19,586 nucleotides of DNA from VAXT01 sp035318925 (GTDB taxonomy: Bacteria; Actinomycetota; Thermoleophilia; Gaiellales; Gaiellaceae): contig DATHDS010000026.1 of assembly GCA_035318925.1 (NCBI GenBank), forward strand, positions 1-19,586, in the 5' to 3' direction. The translations under genes were made by a program, and so were the position numbers. Every line of letters begins with the position of its first letter. The first letter of the stretch is position 1. This document shows positions 1 to 6,499 of the stretch, piece by piece. The notes beneath the pieces were generated by a model. It made no database searches and was not told the DNA's origin. It was given only the letters and a program-made list of their open reading frames with translations.

Positions 1-1
1 C

Positions 2-784
2 ACGCAGCAGGTCGTCGAGGACTGGTCGCTCGATCGCGAGGAGTACTCCGGCGTCCTCCGCTACTACGAGCTCGCGAAGAAGCAGGAGTGGCAGGTCCGC
101 GACCTCCCGTGGGGCCAAGTGCCGCCGATCCCGGAGACGACGAAAGGGACGCCGCAGAAGCGCGCGCGCCGGCTCGACGTCTGGCGATCGGTCGTGACGC
201 AGCAGCTCCAGGCCGACGAGCTCGCGTGCGAGATGTCCTCGCAGCTCCTGAACATCGCGCCCGACCCGGAGGCGAAGCTCTATTACTCGACGATGGTGCA
301 GGACGAGTCGCGCCACACCGAGGCGTGGCTGCGGCTCTCCGGCGAGATCGGCGGTACGGCCGAGCGCGACCCGCACCTCGACACGCTCGAGGAGAAGGTC
401 TTCCAGATGCAGGTCTTCTACGAGCGGCTGATCATCTCGCGCTTCCGGCTGATCGCCCGCGCGTCGCCCGGCACGGTACTCGAGGAGGTCTGCAACCGGC
501 TCGCCACGGACGACGGGATCCACCACGGCGCCGGCATGGCCTACGAGCGGGTCCTGCTCCAGAACGCGACGAAGAAGACGAAGCAGAAGTTGGTCGATGC
601 GGCGAACCGGCTGCTTCCGATCTTCGTCAAGCACGCGCTGTGGCGTCCGAAGGAGCGGGCAGTGATCGGCAGGCTGATGTACGAGCGGGACGTCCAGCGG
701 CTGCACCAGGACCTCGAGGAAGGCATAAAGCTCGCCGAGTCGCTCGGCCTCGACGTCAGCGACGTCCAGCTGCCTTCGCTCTAG
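2..784 (+). CDS. Ferritin-like di-iron domain protein (5' end outside window)
   Basis: The reading frame is open from the first bases of the window, so the start lies upstream; 260 residues are visible. The visible part looks like a four-helix ferritin/R2-like fold. One half carries an early Glu in the ADELACE stretch and an ExxH (QDESRH). The second half carries a Glu in VFYERL and a DxxH (TDDGIHH). These are the usual positions of di-iron ligands, with Asp replacing the second ExxH Glu. An aromatic N-terminal segment (YYELAKKQEW, RDLPWG) recalls R2-like oxidase and hydroxylase families. A role as a di-iron oxidase or hydroxylase is inference; the substrate cannot be read. The stop codon shares one base with the folD start, so the two are probably co-translated. 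A GTG at 119 is an internal codon, not a credible start, because the homologous-looking sequence continues upstream of it. Confidence 0.72.
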   Translation, partial: TQQVVEDWSLDREEYSGVLRYYELAKKQEWQVRDLPWGQVPPIPETTKGTPQKRARRLDVWRSVVTQQLQADELACEMSSQLLNIAPDPEAKLYYSTMVQDESRHTEAWLRLSGEIGGTAERDPHLDTLEEKVFQMQVFYERLIISRFRLIARASPGTVLEEVCNRLATDDGIHHGAGMAYERVLLQNATKKTKQKLVDAANRLLPIFVKHALWRPKERAVIGRLMYERDVQRLHQDLEEGIKLAESLGLDVSDVQLPSL

Positions 785-1638
785 TGGCAGCACGCTTGAT
801 GGACGGGAAGGCGCTCGCCGAGCGCATTCGCGGCGAAGTCGCCGAGGAGGCGCGCGAGCTAGGGGACGTCGGTCTGGCCACCGTGCTCGTCGGCGAGGAT
901 CCCGCCTCGGAGATCTACATCCGCCTCAAGCACAAGGCCGCCGCCGAGGTCGGTATGCGGGCAAGGGACGTTCGGCTTGCGTCGCAGGTCACCGAGGAGG
1001 AGCTGCTCGAGCAGGTCGCGCAGCTGAACGCAGATGACACGATCGACGGCCTCCTCGTGCAGCTGCCGCTACCCGACCACATCGACGAGGCCCGGGTGAT
1101 CCGGGCGATCGAGCCCATGAAGGACATCGACGGCCTGCATCCACTGAACGCGGGGCAGCTCTACCTGGGTGCGCCCGCGCACGTAGGTGCGACACCCACC
1201 GGCGTCATGGCGCTGCTCGCGGAGTACGACGTGCCGGTCGAAGGCGCGCGGGCCGTCGTCGTGGGGCGGAGCGACATCGTCGGGAAGCCGGCGGCGCTGC
1301 TCCTCCTGCACGCGAACGCGACGGTGACCGTCTGCCATTCGCGCACGAAGGATCTCGCGGCCTACACACGCGAGGCCGACATCCTCGTCGTCGCGGTGGG
1401 CCGGGCCGCCGTGATCGGCTCCGAGCACGTGCGCGAGGGCGCGACGGTGATCGACGTGGGCATGAACCGTTCCGGCGACCGCGTCGTGGGCGACGTCGAC
1501 CCGGCCGTGGCCGAGCGCGCGGGGCTGATCACCCCGGTCCCCGGTGGCGTCGGTCCGATGACGATCGCGATGCTTCTGCGGAGCGCGGTTCAGGCCGCCC
1601 GCTACCGGCGGGGGCTCCTTGCGTTCCCCGGAGCGTGA
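784..1638 (+). CDS. folD: Bifunctional methylenetetrahydrofolate dehydrogenase/cyclohydrolase FolD
   Basis: This cytoplasmic enzyme interconverts 5,10-methylene-THF and 10-formyl-THF, using NADP. The protein has 284 residues, the usual family length. The start is GTG at 784, overlapping the upstream TAG by one base. It gives an N-terminus reading MAARLMDGKALAERI, which lines up with the MAAKIIDGK start of known FolD proteins. Visible motifs are the catalytic YxxxK (Y45, K49) after VGEDPAS, VQLPLP, the DIDGLHPLN substrate loop, the VVGRSDIVGKP nucleotide-binding loop, and the C-terminal PVPGGVGPMT signature. The usual PCTPxG motif reads GATPTG here, so the Cys is absent. A start at ATG 799 is possible but would remove conserved residues. 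It is coupled to the ferritin-like gene, and the csp promoter begins inside its 3' end. Confidence 0.96.
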   Translation: MAARLMDGKALAERIRGEVAEEARELGDVGLATVLVGEDPASEIYIRLKHKAAAEVGMRARDVRLASQVTEEELLEQVAQLNADDTIDGLLVQLPLPDHIDEARVIRAIEPMKDIDGLHPLNAGQLYLGAPAHVGATPTGVMALLAEYDVPVEGARAVVVGRSDIVGKPAALLLLHANATVTVCHSRTKDLAAYTREADILVVAVGRAAVIGSEHVREGATVIDVGMNRSGDRVVGDVDPAVAERAGLITPVPGGVGPMTIAMLLRSAVQAARYRRGLLAFPGA

Positions 1639-1647
1639 CGTTATCTT
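1619..1647 (+). promoter_or_regulatory. Predicted sigma70-type promoter of the cold-shock gene
   Basis: TTGCGT (1619-1624) and TATCTT (1642-1647) are separated by 17 bases. The -35 box lies in the last codons of folD. The predicted start, near 1654, gives a leader of about 60 bases before the cold-shock gene. This is a motif-based inference only. Confidence 0.45.
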
Positions 1648-1716
1648 TCTGCCGCTTTAGAGAAGCGCCGGCGGCTCGTTTCGGGGGCCGTCGTTGTTTG
1701 TTCAGAAGGAGGAACG

Positions 1717-1917
1717 TTGGCTGAGGGCAAGGTCAAGTGGTTCTCGAACGAGAAGGGCTTCGGCTTCATCGAGCGTGACGACGGAGACGACGTGTTCGTC
1801 CATCACAGCGCGATCCAGATGGACGGCTACCGGTCACTGACCGAGGGTCAGCAGGTGCAATTCGAGGTCGTGCAGGGCGACAAGGGCCTGCAGGCTGCGA
1901 ACGTCACCGCCGCCTAG
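1717..1917 (+). CDS. Cold-shock domain protein (CspA family)
   Basis: This is a small single-stranded nucleic-acid-binding protein of 66 residues, the standard CspA size: one five-stranded OB-fold. RNP1 is KGFGFIE (residues 13-19) and RNP2 is VFVHHSAI (from residue 26); both are intact. The family acts as an RNA chaperone or antiterminator. The start is TTG at 1717, chosen because a very strong SD (AAGGAGG, 1706-1712) lies four bases upstream and the AEGKVKWF N-terminus matches the family. The gene stands alone, with its own predicted promoter and a strong terminator 23 bases after the stop. Its clear SD contrasts with several SD-less genes in the window. Confidence 0.97.
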   Translation: MAEGKVKWFSNEKGFGFIERDDGDDVFVHHSAIQMDGYRSLTEGQQVQFEVVQGDKGLQAANVTAA

Positions 1918-1940
1918 GAGCTTCCGGACTCGAGACGACC

Positions 1941-1970
1941 GCGGGCCCCGGAAGGGGCCCGCTCCTATTT
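1941..1970 (+). terminator. Intrinsic terminator after the cold-shock gene
   Basis: A perfect 9-bp stem (GCGGGCCCC at 1941-1949 with GGGGCCCGC at 1954-1962) is closed by a GGAA tetraloop of the GNRA type. A moderately T-rich tail (TCCTATTT) follows. It lies just after the csp stop. Confidence 0.85.
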
Positions 1971-1980
1971 GGGAGGATGG

Positions 1981-2141
1981 GGAGAGTTCGGCGAAATATG
2001 GCTGAGTCGCCGGGACGCGCTGCTCGCCCCGAGGGCGGGTCCTCAGTCGCGCCCAGGCTACTAGCCTGGGCGCTCCCTGCGTCCGCGCCCTCGGAACGAC
2101 CATCGCGCCCCGGCAACGAGCAACATTCCGCCAAACTCTCC
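1981..2141 (+). repeat. Nested imperfect inverted repeat / structured leader before gatC
   Basis: Four helices nest concentrically in about 160 bases. The outer arms, 1981-1999 with 2123-2141, pair at 16 of 19 positions. The next, 2009-2019 with 2104-2114, pair at 10 of 11. Then 2029-2037 pairs with 2086-2094 at 9 of 9. The apical hairpin, 2049-2059 with 2063-2073, is a perfect 11 bp with a three-base loop. Extra pairs (2001-2003 with 2119-2121; 2021-2022 and 2024-2026 with 2097-2102) make the rod nearly continuous. It fills most of the 228 bases between csp and gatC and ends four bases before the gatC ATG. It could be a structured RNA leader, an independent small RNA, or a MITE- or REP-like DNA element. 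The pairing is seen directly; the function is unknown. Confidence 0.7.
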
Positions 2142-2145
2142 GCAG

Positions 2146-2427
2146 ATGGCGATCTCTCGTGATGAGGTTCTGCATGTCTCACGGCTGGCGCGGCTCGCGC
2201 TGACCGACGATGAAATCGAGCGCCTGGGCGCGCAGCTGAACGCGATCCTCGAGGCGGTCGGCAAGGTCGCCGAGCTCGACCTGGAAGGGGTCGAGCCGAC
2301 CGCGCACCCGCTCGAGCTCGTGAACGTGTGGGCAGAAGACGAGCCGCAGCCCTCGCTGCCCGTCGACGAGGCGCTCGCCAATGCGCCCGACCGCGAGGCC
2401 AGCTTCTTCAGGGTGCCGCCGGCATGA
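2146..2427 (+). CDS. gatC: Asp-tRNA(Asn)/Glu-tRNA(Gln) amidotransferase subunit C
   Basis: GatC is the small belt-like subunit that clamps GatA to GatB in the GatCAB complex. The complex converts misacylated Glu-tRNA(Gln) and/or Asp-tRNA(Asn) to the cognate amide forms. The protein has 93 residues, the usual size. The N-terminus reads MAISRDEVLHVSRLARLALTDDEI, close to the family pattern with ISxEEVxHVAxLARL. A central ...LDLEGVEPTAHP... and a C-terminal DREASFFRVPP complete the signature. ATG 2146 is fixed by this homology. There is no SD: the bases just upstream are the 3' arm of the long inverted repeat. gatA follows after 88 bases, which is more than for the other tightly joined pairs in this window. 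Confidence 0.96.
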   Translation: MAISRDEVLHVSRLARLALTDDEIERLGAQLNAILEAVGKVAELDLEGVEPTAHPLELVNVWAEDEPQPSLPVDEALANAPDREASFFRVPPA

Positions 2428-2480
2428 GCAGCTCGTTTCGTTGGCGCACTTTCGGCACGGTCGCGTCACCCACGCGTGCG

Positions 2481-2512
2481 CTTTTCCTCGCTACGCTCAT
2501 AGCGGGGAGGAG
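2481..2512 (+). promoter_or_regulatory. Hairpin covering the gatA ribosome binding site
   Basis: A pyrimidine-rich strand (2481-2493) can pair along its whole length with 2500-2512, counting G-U pairs: 13 bp with a six-base loop. The 3' strand contains the GGGGAGGAGG purine tract (2504-2513) that serves as SD for the gatA start at 2516. In RNA this would mask the SD. A role in translational control or coupling is inference. Confidence 0.5.
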
Positions 2513-2515
2513 GCC

Positions 2516-3949
2516 ATGGGTACCGGCCGGAGGGACATGGCCGTGATCGACACCCTGCGGCTGACCGCCGAGGAAGCGAGCGGCCTCATCGAGCGTGGCG
2601 ACGTCTCTTCCGCCGAGCTTCACCGTGCCTACCTCGACGCGATTGCGGAGCGCGACCCCGAGCTGCACGCCTACCTGACGACCGTCGCCGAGCCCAGAGG
2701 AGACGGAGTGCCGATCGCCCTCAAGGATGTGATCTCGACCAAGGGCGTGGAGACGACGGCCGGCTCGAAGATCCTCGCCGGCTACATCCCGGTCGCCGAC
2801 TCCACCGTCGCTGCCCGGTGCCGCGCAGCGGGCCTCCCGCTGATCGGCAAGACCAACATGGACGAGTTCGCGATGGGCTCGTCCACAGAGAACTCCGCCT
2901 ACGGTCCCTCGCACAATCCGTGGGATCCCGAGCGCGTTCCCGGCGGCTCGTCGGGCGGCTCGGCGGCGGCGGTTGCGGGCGGCCTGGCTCCGTGGGCACT
3001 CGGCTCCGACACCGGCGGCTCGATCAAGCAGCCCGCGGCCCTCTGCGGCCTCGTCGGCCTGCGTCCCACCTACGGCACCGTCAGCCGCGCCGGGATCGTC
3101 GCCTTCGCGTCCAGCCTCGACCAGGTCGGCCCGATCACGAAGACCGTCCGCGACTGCGCCCGCCTCTACGAGATCATCGCGGGCCGCGACCCGGCCGACT
3201 CGACCACCGTCGAGCTGCCGGAGCCCGTCGCGATTCCGCAGGCCGAAGACCTCAAGGGCCTCAAGATCGGCGTCCCGAAGGAGCTGAACGAGGCCGAGGG
3301 CATCGAGCCCGGCGTGAGCGAGGCGGTCAACCGCACGATCGAGCTCGGCCGCCAGCTCGGCGCCGAGGTGGGGGAGACGACCCTGCCGCGCTCGGTCGAG
3401 TACGGCCTCCCCTGCTACTACCTGATCGCGCCGTCGGAAGCCTCGTCGAACCTCGCCCGCTACGACGGCGTCCGCTACGGCCTGCGCGTCGGCAACGGGG
3501 ACATCCGGGCGATGTACGAGCGGACTCGCGACGAAGGCTTCGGCGACGAGCCCAAGCGCAGGATCATGCTCGGCACCTACGCGCTCTCGGCCGGGTACTA
3601 CGACGCCTACTACGGCCAGGCGCAGAAGGTGCGAACGATCATCCGCGACGAGTTCGACGCCGCGCTCGAGCGGTTCGACCTGCTCGTCAGCCCGACCTCG
3701 CCGACGGTTGCCTTCCCACTCGGCGCAAAGACGGACAACCCGCTTGCGATGTACCTCTCCGACGTCCTGGCGATCCCGCCGAACATGGCGGGGCTGCCCG
3801 GCCTCTCGATCCCGTGCGGCCTCTCGGAAGGGCTGCCCGTCGGCCTGCAGCTGATCGGGCCCCAGTTCTCCGAGAACCTGCTTTTCCGCGCGGGGCACGC
3901 GCTGGAGCAAGCGCTGGAGTTCGACACGGTTCCGGAGCGGCTGAGGTGA
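2516..3949 (+). CDS. gatA: Asp-tRNA(Asn)/Glu-tRNA(Gln) amidotransferase subunit A (amidase)
   Basis: GatA is the amidase-signature subunit that frees ammonia from glutamine and channels it to GatB. The protein has 477 residues, normal for the family. The catalytic Ser-cisSer-Lys triad is intact: K70 in PIALKDVIS, cis-Ser S145 in PGGSSGGSAA, and nucleophile S169 in GSDTGGSIKQPA. The spacing between these residues is the canonical one. The C-terminus has the usual NMAGLPGLSIPCG and LPVGLQLIGP segments. I chose ATG 2516 because the GGGGAGGAGG tract lies just upstream. ATG 2537 (470 residues, starting MAVIDTLRLT) is a close alternative with a weaker GGAGGG. The stop overlaps the gatB GTG by four bases (GTGA). 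The frame is open further upstream into gatC, but that extension has no homology-like content. Confidence 0.96.
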   Translation: MGTGRRDMAVIDTLRLTAEEASGLIERGDVSSAELHRAYLDAIAERDPELHAYLTTVAEPRGDGVPIALKDVISTKGVETTAGSKILAGYIPVADSTVAARCRAAGLPLIGKTNMDEFAMGSSTENSAYGPSHNPWDPERVPGGSSGGSAAAVAGGLAPWALGSDTGGSIKQPAALCGLVGLRPTYGTVSRAGIVAFASSLDQVGPITKTVRDCARLYEIIAGRDPADSTTVELPEPVAIPQAEDLKGLKIGVPKELNEAEGIEPGVSEAVNRTIELGRQLGAEVGETTLPRSVEYGLPCYYLIAPSEASSNLARYDGVRYGLRVGNGDIRAMYERTRDEGFGDEPKRRIMLGTYALSAGYYDAYYGQAQKVRTIIRDEFDAALERFDLLVSPTSPTVAFPLGAKTDNPLAMYLSDVLAIPPNMAGLPGLSIPCGLSEGLPVGLQLIGPQFSENLLFRAGHALEQALEFDTVPERLR

Positions 3950-5346
3950 ACTGGGAACCGGTCATCGGTCTCGAGATCCACGTCCACCTGAAGACGCGGA
4001 CAAAGATGTTCTGCCGCTGCGAGCTCGAGTACGGCGCGCCCGAGAACTCGCGCACGTGCCCCGTATGTCTGGCGCACCCCGGGGCGCTGCCCGTGCCGAA
4101 CCGGGCCGCGGTCGAGATGACGATGCTGCTCGGCCTCGGCCTCGGCTGCGAGATCGCCGACCGAGCGATCTTTCACCGCAAGCACTACTTCTACCCGGAC
4201 AATCCGAAGGGCTACCAGATCTCCCAGTACGACGAACCGCTCTGCAACGACGGGAAGATGACCCTGGCGACCGCGGACGGCGAGCTGGAGGTCGGCATCG
4301 TCCGCGCGCATCTCGAGGAGGACGCCGCGAAGAACGTGCACATGGGCGGCGCCGGCGGACGCATCTCGGGCGCAGACCGCACGCTCGTCGACTTCAACCG
4401 GGCCGGGACGCCGCTCGTCGAGATCGTGACCGCGCCCGATATCCATTCGGCGGAGCACGCAAAGCGTTTCCTCCAACTGTTGCGCCAGACCGTGGTCGAG
4501 CTCGGGATCTCCGACGCCGAGATGGAGAAGGGATCGCTGCGCTTCGACGTCAACGTCTCGGTTCGGCCCGAGGGCTCCGACGAGCTGCGCATCCGCACCG
4601 AGCTCAAGAACATGAACTCGTTCAACTTCGCCGCCAAGGGCATCGAGCGCGAGATCCTGCGGCAGATCGAGATCTACGAGTCGGGCGGCGAGGTCGTGCA
4701 GGAGACGATGCACTTCGACCCCGGCAACGAGTCGGCGCCGCCCCTGCGCTCGAAGGAGGAGGCGCAGGACTACCGGTATCTGCCGGAGCCCGATCTCGTG
4801 CCGCTCGAGCCCGCGCGAGAGCTCGTCGAGCGTCTCCGCGCAGAGCTGCCGGAGCTTCCCGCCGAGCGCATCAAGCGGTTGGCCGTCGAGGTCGGCTTCG
4901 AGACTGCAGAGGGGCTCGTCACCAGCGGGCGAGACCGCCTTTACGAGCAGGTCGCCGGCGATCGCACGGCCGTGGCCAACGTGCTCATGAACCAGTTCGC
5001 CGCGACCGGGATCGATCCGGCGGCCGTGAACGCGGGGGAGCTGGCGAAACTGATCGAGGCCCGCGACCGGATCCCGCGGCAGTCCTTCACGGAAGCGCTC
5101 GCAGCCAGCGGGAGCGAGGACTTTTCGGCCGAGCGCTTTCTCGGTGACGGCCAGATCACCGAGACCGGAGACCTCGAGCCGGTGGTCGACCGGATCCTCG
5201 CGGCGAACCCCGGACAAGTCGAGTCCTATCGCTCGGGGAAGGAAGGGCTGCTCGGGTTCTTCGTCGGCCAGGTGATGAAAGAGACCGAAGGGCGTGCGAA
5301 CCCGCAGGTCGTGAACGAGCTGTTGCGGAAGAAGCTGAAGGCGTGA
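3946..5346 (+). CDS. gatB: Asp-tRNA(Asn)/Glu-tRNA(Gln) amidotransferase subunit B
   Basis: GatB is the kinase/transamidase subunit that binds misacylated tRNA, phosphorylates the Glu or Asp side chain with ATP, and amidates it. The protein has 466 residues, near the usual length. The N-terminus is NWEPVIGLEIHVHLKT, and the start is GTG 3946 in a GTGA overlap with gatA, which points to translational coupling. A CxC and a CPVC (MFCRC, TCPVCLAHPGALP) form the zinc-knuckle set found in many GatB proteins. FHRKHYFYPDNPKGYQISQYD is the family signature. The C-terminal region (from about residue 320) resembles the helical cradle and YqeY-like tail that grips tRNA. Whether the complex serves Gln, Asn or both cannot be told here, because no GlnRS or AsnRS gene is in view. 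Confidence 0.97.
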   Translation: MNWEPVIGLEIHVHLKTRTKMFCRCELEYGAPENSRTCPVCLAHPGALPVPNRAAVEMTMLLGLGLGCEIADRAIFHRKHYFYPDNPKGYQISQYDEPLCNDGKMTLATADGELEVGIVRAHLEEDAAKNVHMGGAGGRISGADRTLVDFNRAGTPLVEIVTAPDIHSAEHAKRFLQLLRQTVVELGISDAEMEKGSLRFDVNVSVRPEGSDELRIRTELKNMNSFNFAAKGIEREILRQIEIYESGGEVVQETMHFDPGNESAPPLRSKEEAQDYRYLPEPDLVPLEPARELVERLRAELPELPAERIKRLAVEVGFETAEGLVTSGRDRLYEQVAGDRTAVANVLMNQFAATGIDPAAVNAGELAKLIEARDRIPRQSFTEALAASGSEDFSAERFLGDGQITETGDLEPVVDRILAANPGQVESYRSGKEGLLGFFVGQVMKETEGRANPQVVNELLRKKLKA

Positions 5347-5360
5347 CCGCCTCGCGGCGG
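5347..5360. terminator. Short hairpin between convergent gatB and the small basic gene
   Basis: CCGCC (5347-5351) and GGCGG (5356-5360) form a 5-bp stem with a TCGC loop in the 31-base gap between two convergent stop codons. No T tract follows on either strand, so a terminator role is only suggested by position. Confidence 0.25.
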
Positions 5361-5377
5361 ACTTGACGCCCGCTGAG

Positions 5378-5803
5378 TTAGTCGGCCTTCTCGACCGGCG
5401 CGGGCTTCTCGGCCTTCTTGGTGGCCCGCTTGGGCTTCGCGGCCGCGGCCTTTGCCTTCGCGGCGGGCTTGGCCTTCTTGGGCGCAGCCTTGGCGGCCGG
5501 CTCGGGCTGCTCGGGCTCAGACGTCTCGGCCGGCTGCTCGGGCGTCTCTGGCTCGGGTGTCTCGACCGGCTCGGGCGTCACGGCCTCCACGGGCGCCTCG
5601 GCCTCCACGGGCGTCTCGACGACCGCCTCGGCCCTCTCGGCGGCTTTTGGCTTGGCGGCCGGCTTGGCCCGCGCGGGACTGCGCCGGCGTGCGGGAGTGC
5701 CCCTCGTCGTGGCGACCGCCGCGGTCTGGCGCTTCTCCCGTTCCTTCTTCTTGCGCTGGCGGTCGGCCTTCCACCGGCGGATCGGTCTCGAGCCACGTCC
5801 CAT
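5378..5803 (-). CDS. Low-complexity basic/acidic protein of unknown function (histone-H1-like tail)
   Basis: I do not recognise a family. The 141-residue protein has three parts. The N-terminus is Arg/Lys-rich (MGRGSRPIRRWKADRQRKKK, up to about residue 45). The middle is Pro/Glu/Val-rich (repeated PVEA, TPEP and PEQP units, about residues 55-103). The C-terminus is Lys/Ala/Pro-rich (AAPKKAKPAAKAKAAAAKPK, about 104-141), like histone H1 tails and similar tails on actinobacterial DNA- or RNA-binding proteins. It is probably intrinsically disordered, and nucleic-acid binding is inference. ATG 5803 follows the stop of the Rpf-like gene by 11 bases on the same strand, so they may share a transcript. 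There is no clear SD; a TAGTGT hexamer lies eight bases before the ATG. The biased composition makes a spurious ORF possible, but the charge-segregated order and tight spacing favour a real gene. Confidence 0.6.
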   Translation of the reverse strand: MGRGSRPIRRWKADRQRKKKEREKRQTAAVATTRGTPARRRSPARAKPAAKPKAAERAEAVVETPVEAEAPVEAVTPEPVETPEPETPEQPAETSEPEQPEPAAKAAPKKAKPAAKAKAAAAKPKRATKKAEKPAPVEKAD

Positions 5804-5814
5804 GGCTCAGAACA

Positions 5815-6375
5815 CTAGATAAGTCCGCACGACCTCGCCGTGTTGGGCCACGGGTAGTAGCCCCGTCCGCTCCGATGCGCGCGCTCGGCGACCCACATCT
5901 GCTCGAGCGGCGTCCAGTGGTTCGCGGTGCCCTTGCGGCGGAGCAGGTCGCGCCCGTACCTCCGCTGGAACGAGAGGTCCATCTGCAGCCCGCCGTAGTA
6001 GGGAGCGTTCGGATCGGCCCACGCACCCTCGTAGCGATGAATGCAGAGCCAGCCGGCGCGATGTGGCGGGCGGGCCGCCGTGCGCCACGCGCGGAGTGCC
6101 CGGCGCTTCCACAGATTGCGCACCCACACTTTGAACGAGTGGCTGGGATCGGTCTCGGCCGCCCGTGAGGCGGGGGTTCGTCCCACGCCCATCAGCCTCT
6201 GCCAGCGCCAGGTCTGGTGCTGGTAGCGATGGATCTGCCTGACGACCGCGCGATCGGTCGGATAGAGCTGGGTCGTCTGGCCTTCGGCCGCGGCGCGCCG
6301 AGGACCGCCCAGCGCGACGAAGATCAGACCTATGAGCACGAGCGCGGGCAGAAGCCGCAGTAGTTGTCGGAACAA
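5815..6375 (-). CDS. Secreted Rpf-like (transglycosylase-fold) peptidoglycan hydrolase
   Basis: The protein has 186 residues. A signal peptide (FRQLLRLLPALVLIGLIFVALGG, then cleavage near RAAAEG at about residue 30) is followed by a basic/aromatic linker. Residues 109-183 form a lysozyme-like domain of the resuscitation-promoting-factor type. The hallmark YYGGLQ (126-131) is present. E116 in HRYEGAW sits where the Rpf catalytic Glu lies. C111 and C183 match the conserved disulfide pair. The end GYYPWPN is also typical. Rpf proteins cleave peptidoglycan and aid regrowth of dormant Actinobacteria; this role is family knowledge. The start is TTG 6375, chosen for AAGGGGG (6381-6387) five bases upstream and because it begins exactly at the signal peptide. 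The longer open frame, up to 6618, runs across the neighbouring gene and is rejected. Confidence 0.8.
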   Translation of the reverse strand: MFRQLLRLLPALVLIGLIFVALGGPRRAAAEGQTTQLYPTDRAVVRQIHRYQHQTWRWQRLMGVGRTPASRAAETDPSHSFKVWVRNLWKRRALRAWRTAARPPHRAGWLCIHRYEGAWADPNAPYYGGLQMDLSFQRRYGRDLLRRKGTANHWTPLEQMWVAERAHRSGRGYYPWPNTARSCGLI

Positions 6376-6390
6376 GAGAACCCCCTTGTC

Positions 6391-6442
6391 GGAGCCCCGT
6401 GCTCGCTGGACCGACTGTGCCGCAGTCGTCCGAGCAAGCTCC
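6391..6442 (-). promoter_or_regulatory. Nested hairpin in the leader of the Rpf-like gene
   Basis: Three nested stems, GGAGC/GCTCC (6391-6395, 6438-6442), GCTCG/CGAGC (6401-6405, 6431-6435) and CGACTG/CAGTCG (6412-6417, 6423-6428), form one hairpin. It ends three bases before the SD of the Rpf-like gene. A TTGACA lies further upstream on the minus strand (6470-6465), without a clear -10 at the usual distance. Confidence 0.45.
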
Positions 6443-6499
6443 TGGGTGGGCCCCGGGATCGCTGTGTCAACGCTGTAAGACTCGGACCGTAGCGGTTGG

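Noticed and set aside
1981..2141. T-box leader before gatC
   Set aside because: I see no T-box AGGGTGG-type antiterminator motif and no terminator/antiterminator alternative before the start codon.
1977..2162. 61-codon ORF across the csp-gatC spacer
   Set aside because: It is made of the arms of the inverted repeat and overlaps the gatC start; the structure explains the sequence better than coding does.
2424..2546. Tiny ORF starting in an ATGA overlap with the gatC stop (about 40 codons)
   Set aside because: It runs through the SD-masking hairpin and over the gatA start and has no protein-like features. A leader-peptide role is conceivable but unsupported.
2408..3910. 500-codon open frame on the minus strand opposite gatA
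   Set aside because: Antisense shadow of a strongly supported gene in high-GC DNA; the translation is Arg/Asp/Val-rich, without any motif.
3610..5217. 535-codon open frame on the minus strand opposite gatA and gatB
   Set aside because: Same reason: it spans two confident genes and their junction and has no recognisable domain.
5378..5803. Ala/Pro/Lys repeats as a DNA repeat array
   Set aside because: The units (GGCTCGGGC-like) are imperfect and follow codon phase of the encoded low-complexity protein, so they are a protein-level feature.
6376..6499. Known c-di-AMP (ydaO) riboswitch before the Rpf-like gene
   Set aside because: The leader is short, and I could not find the class's conserved segments. 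Only a simple nested hairpin is visible.
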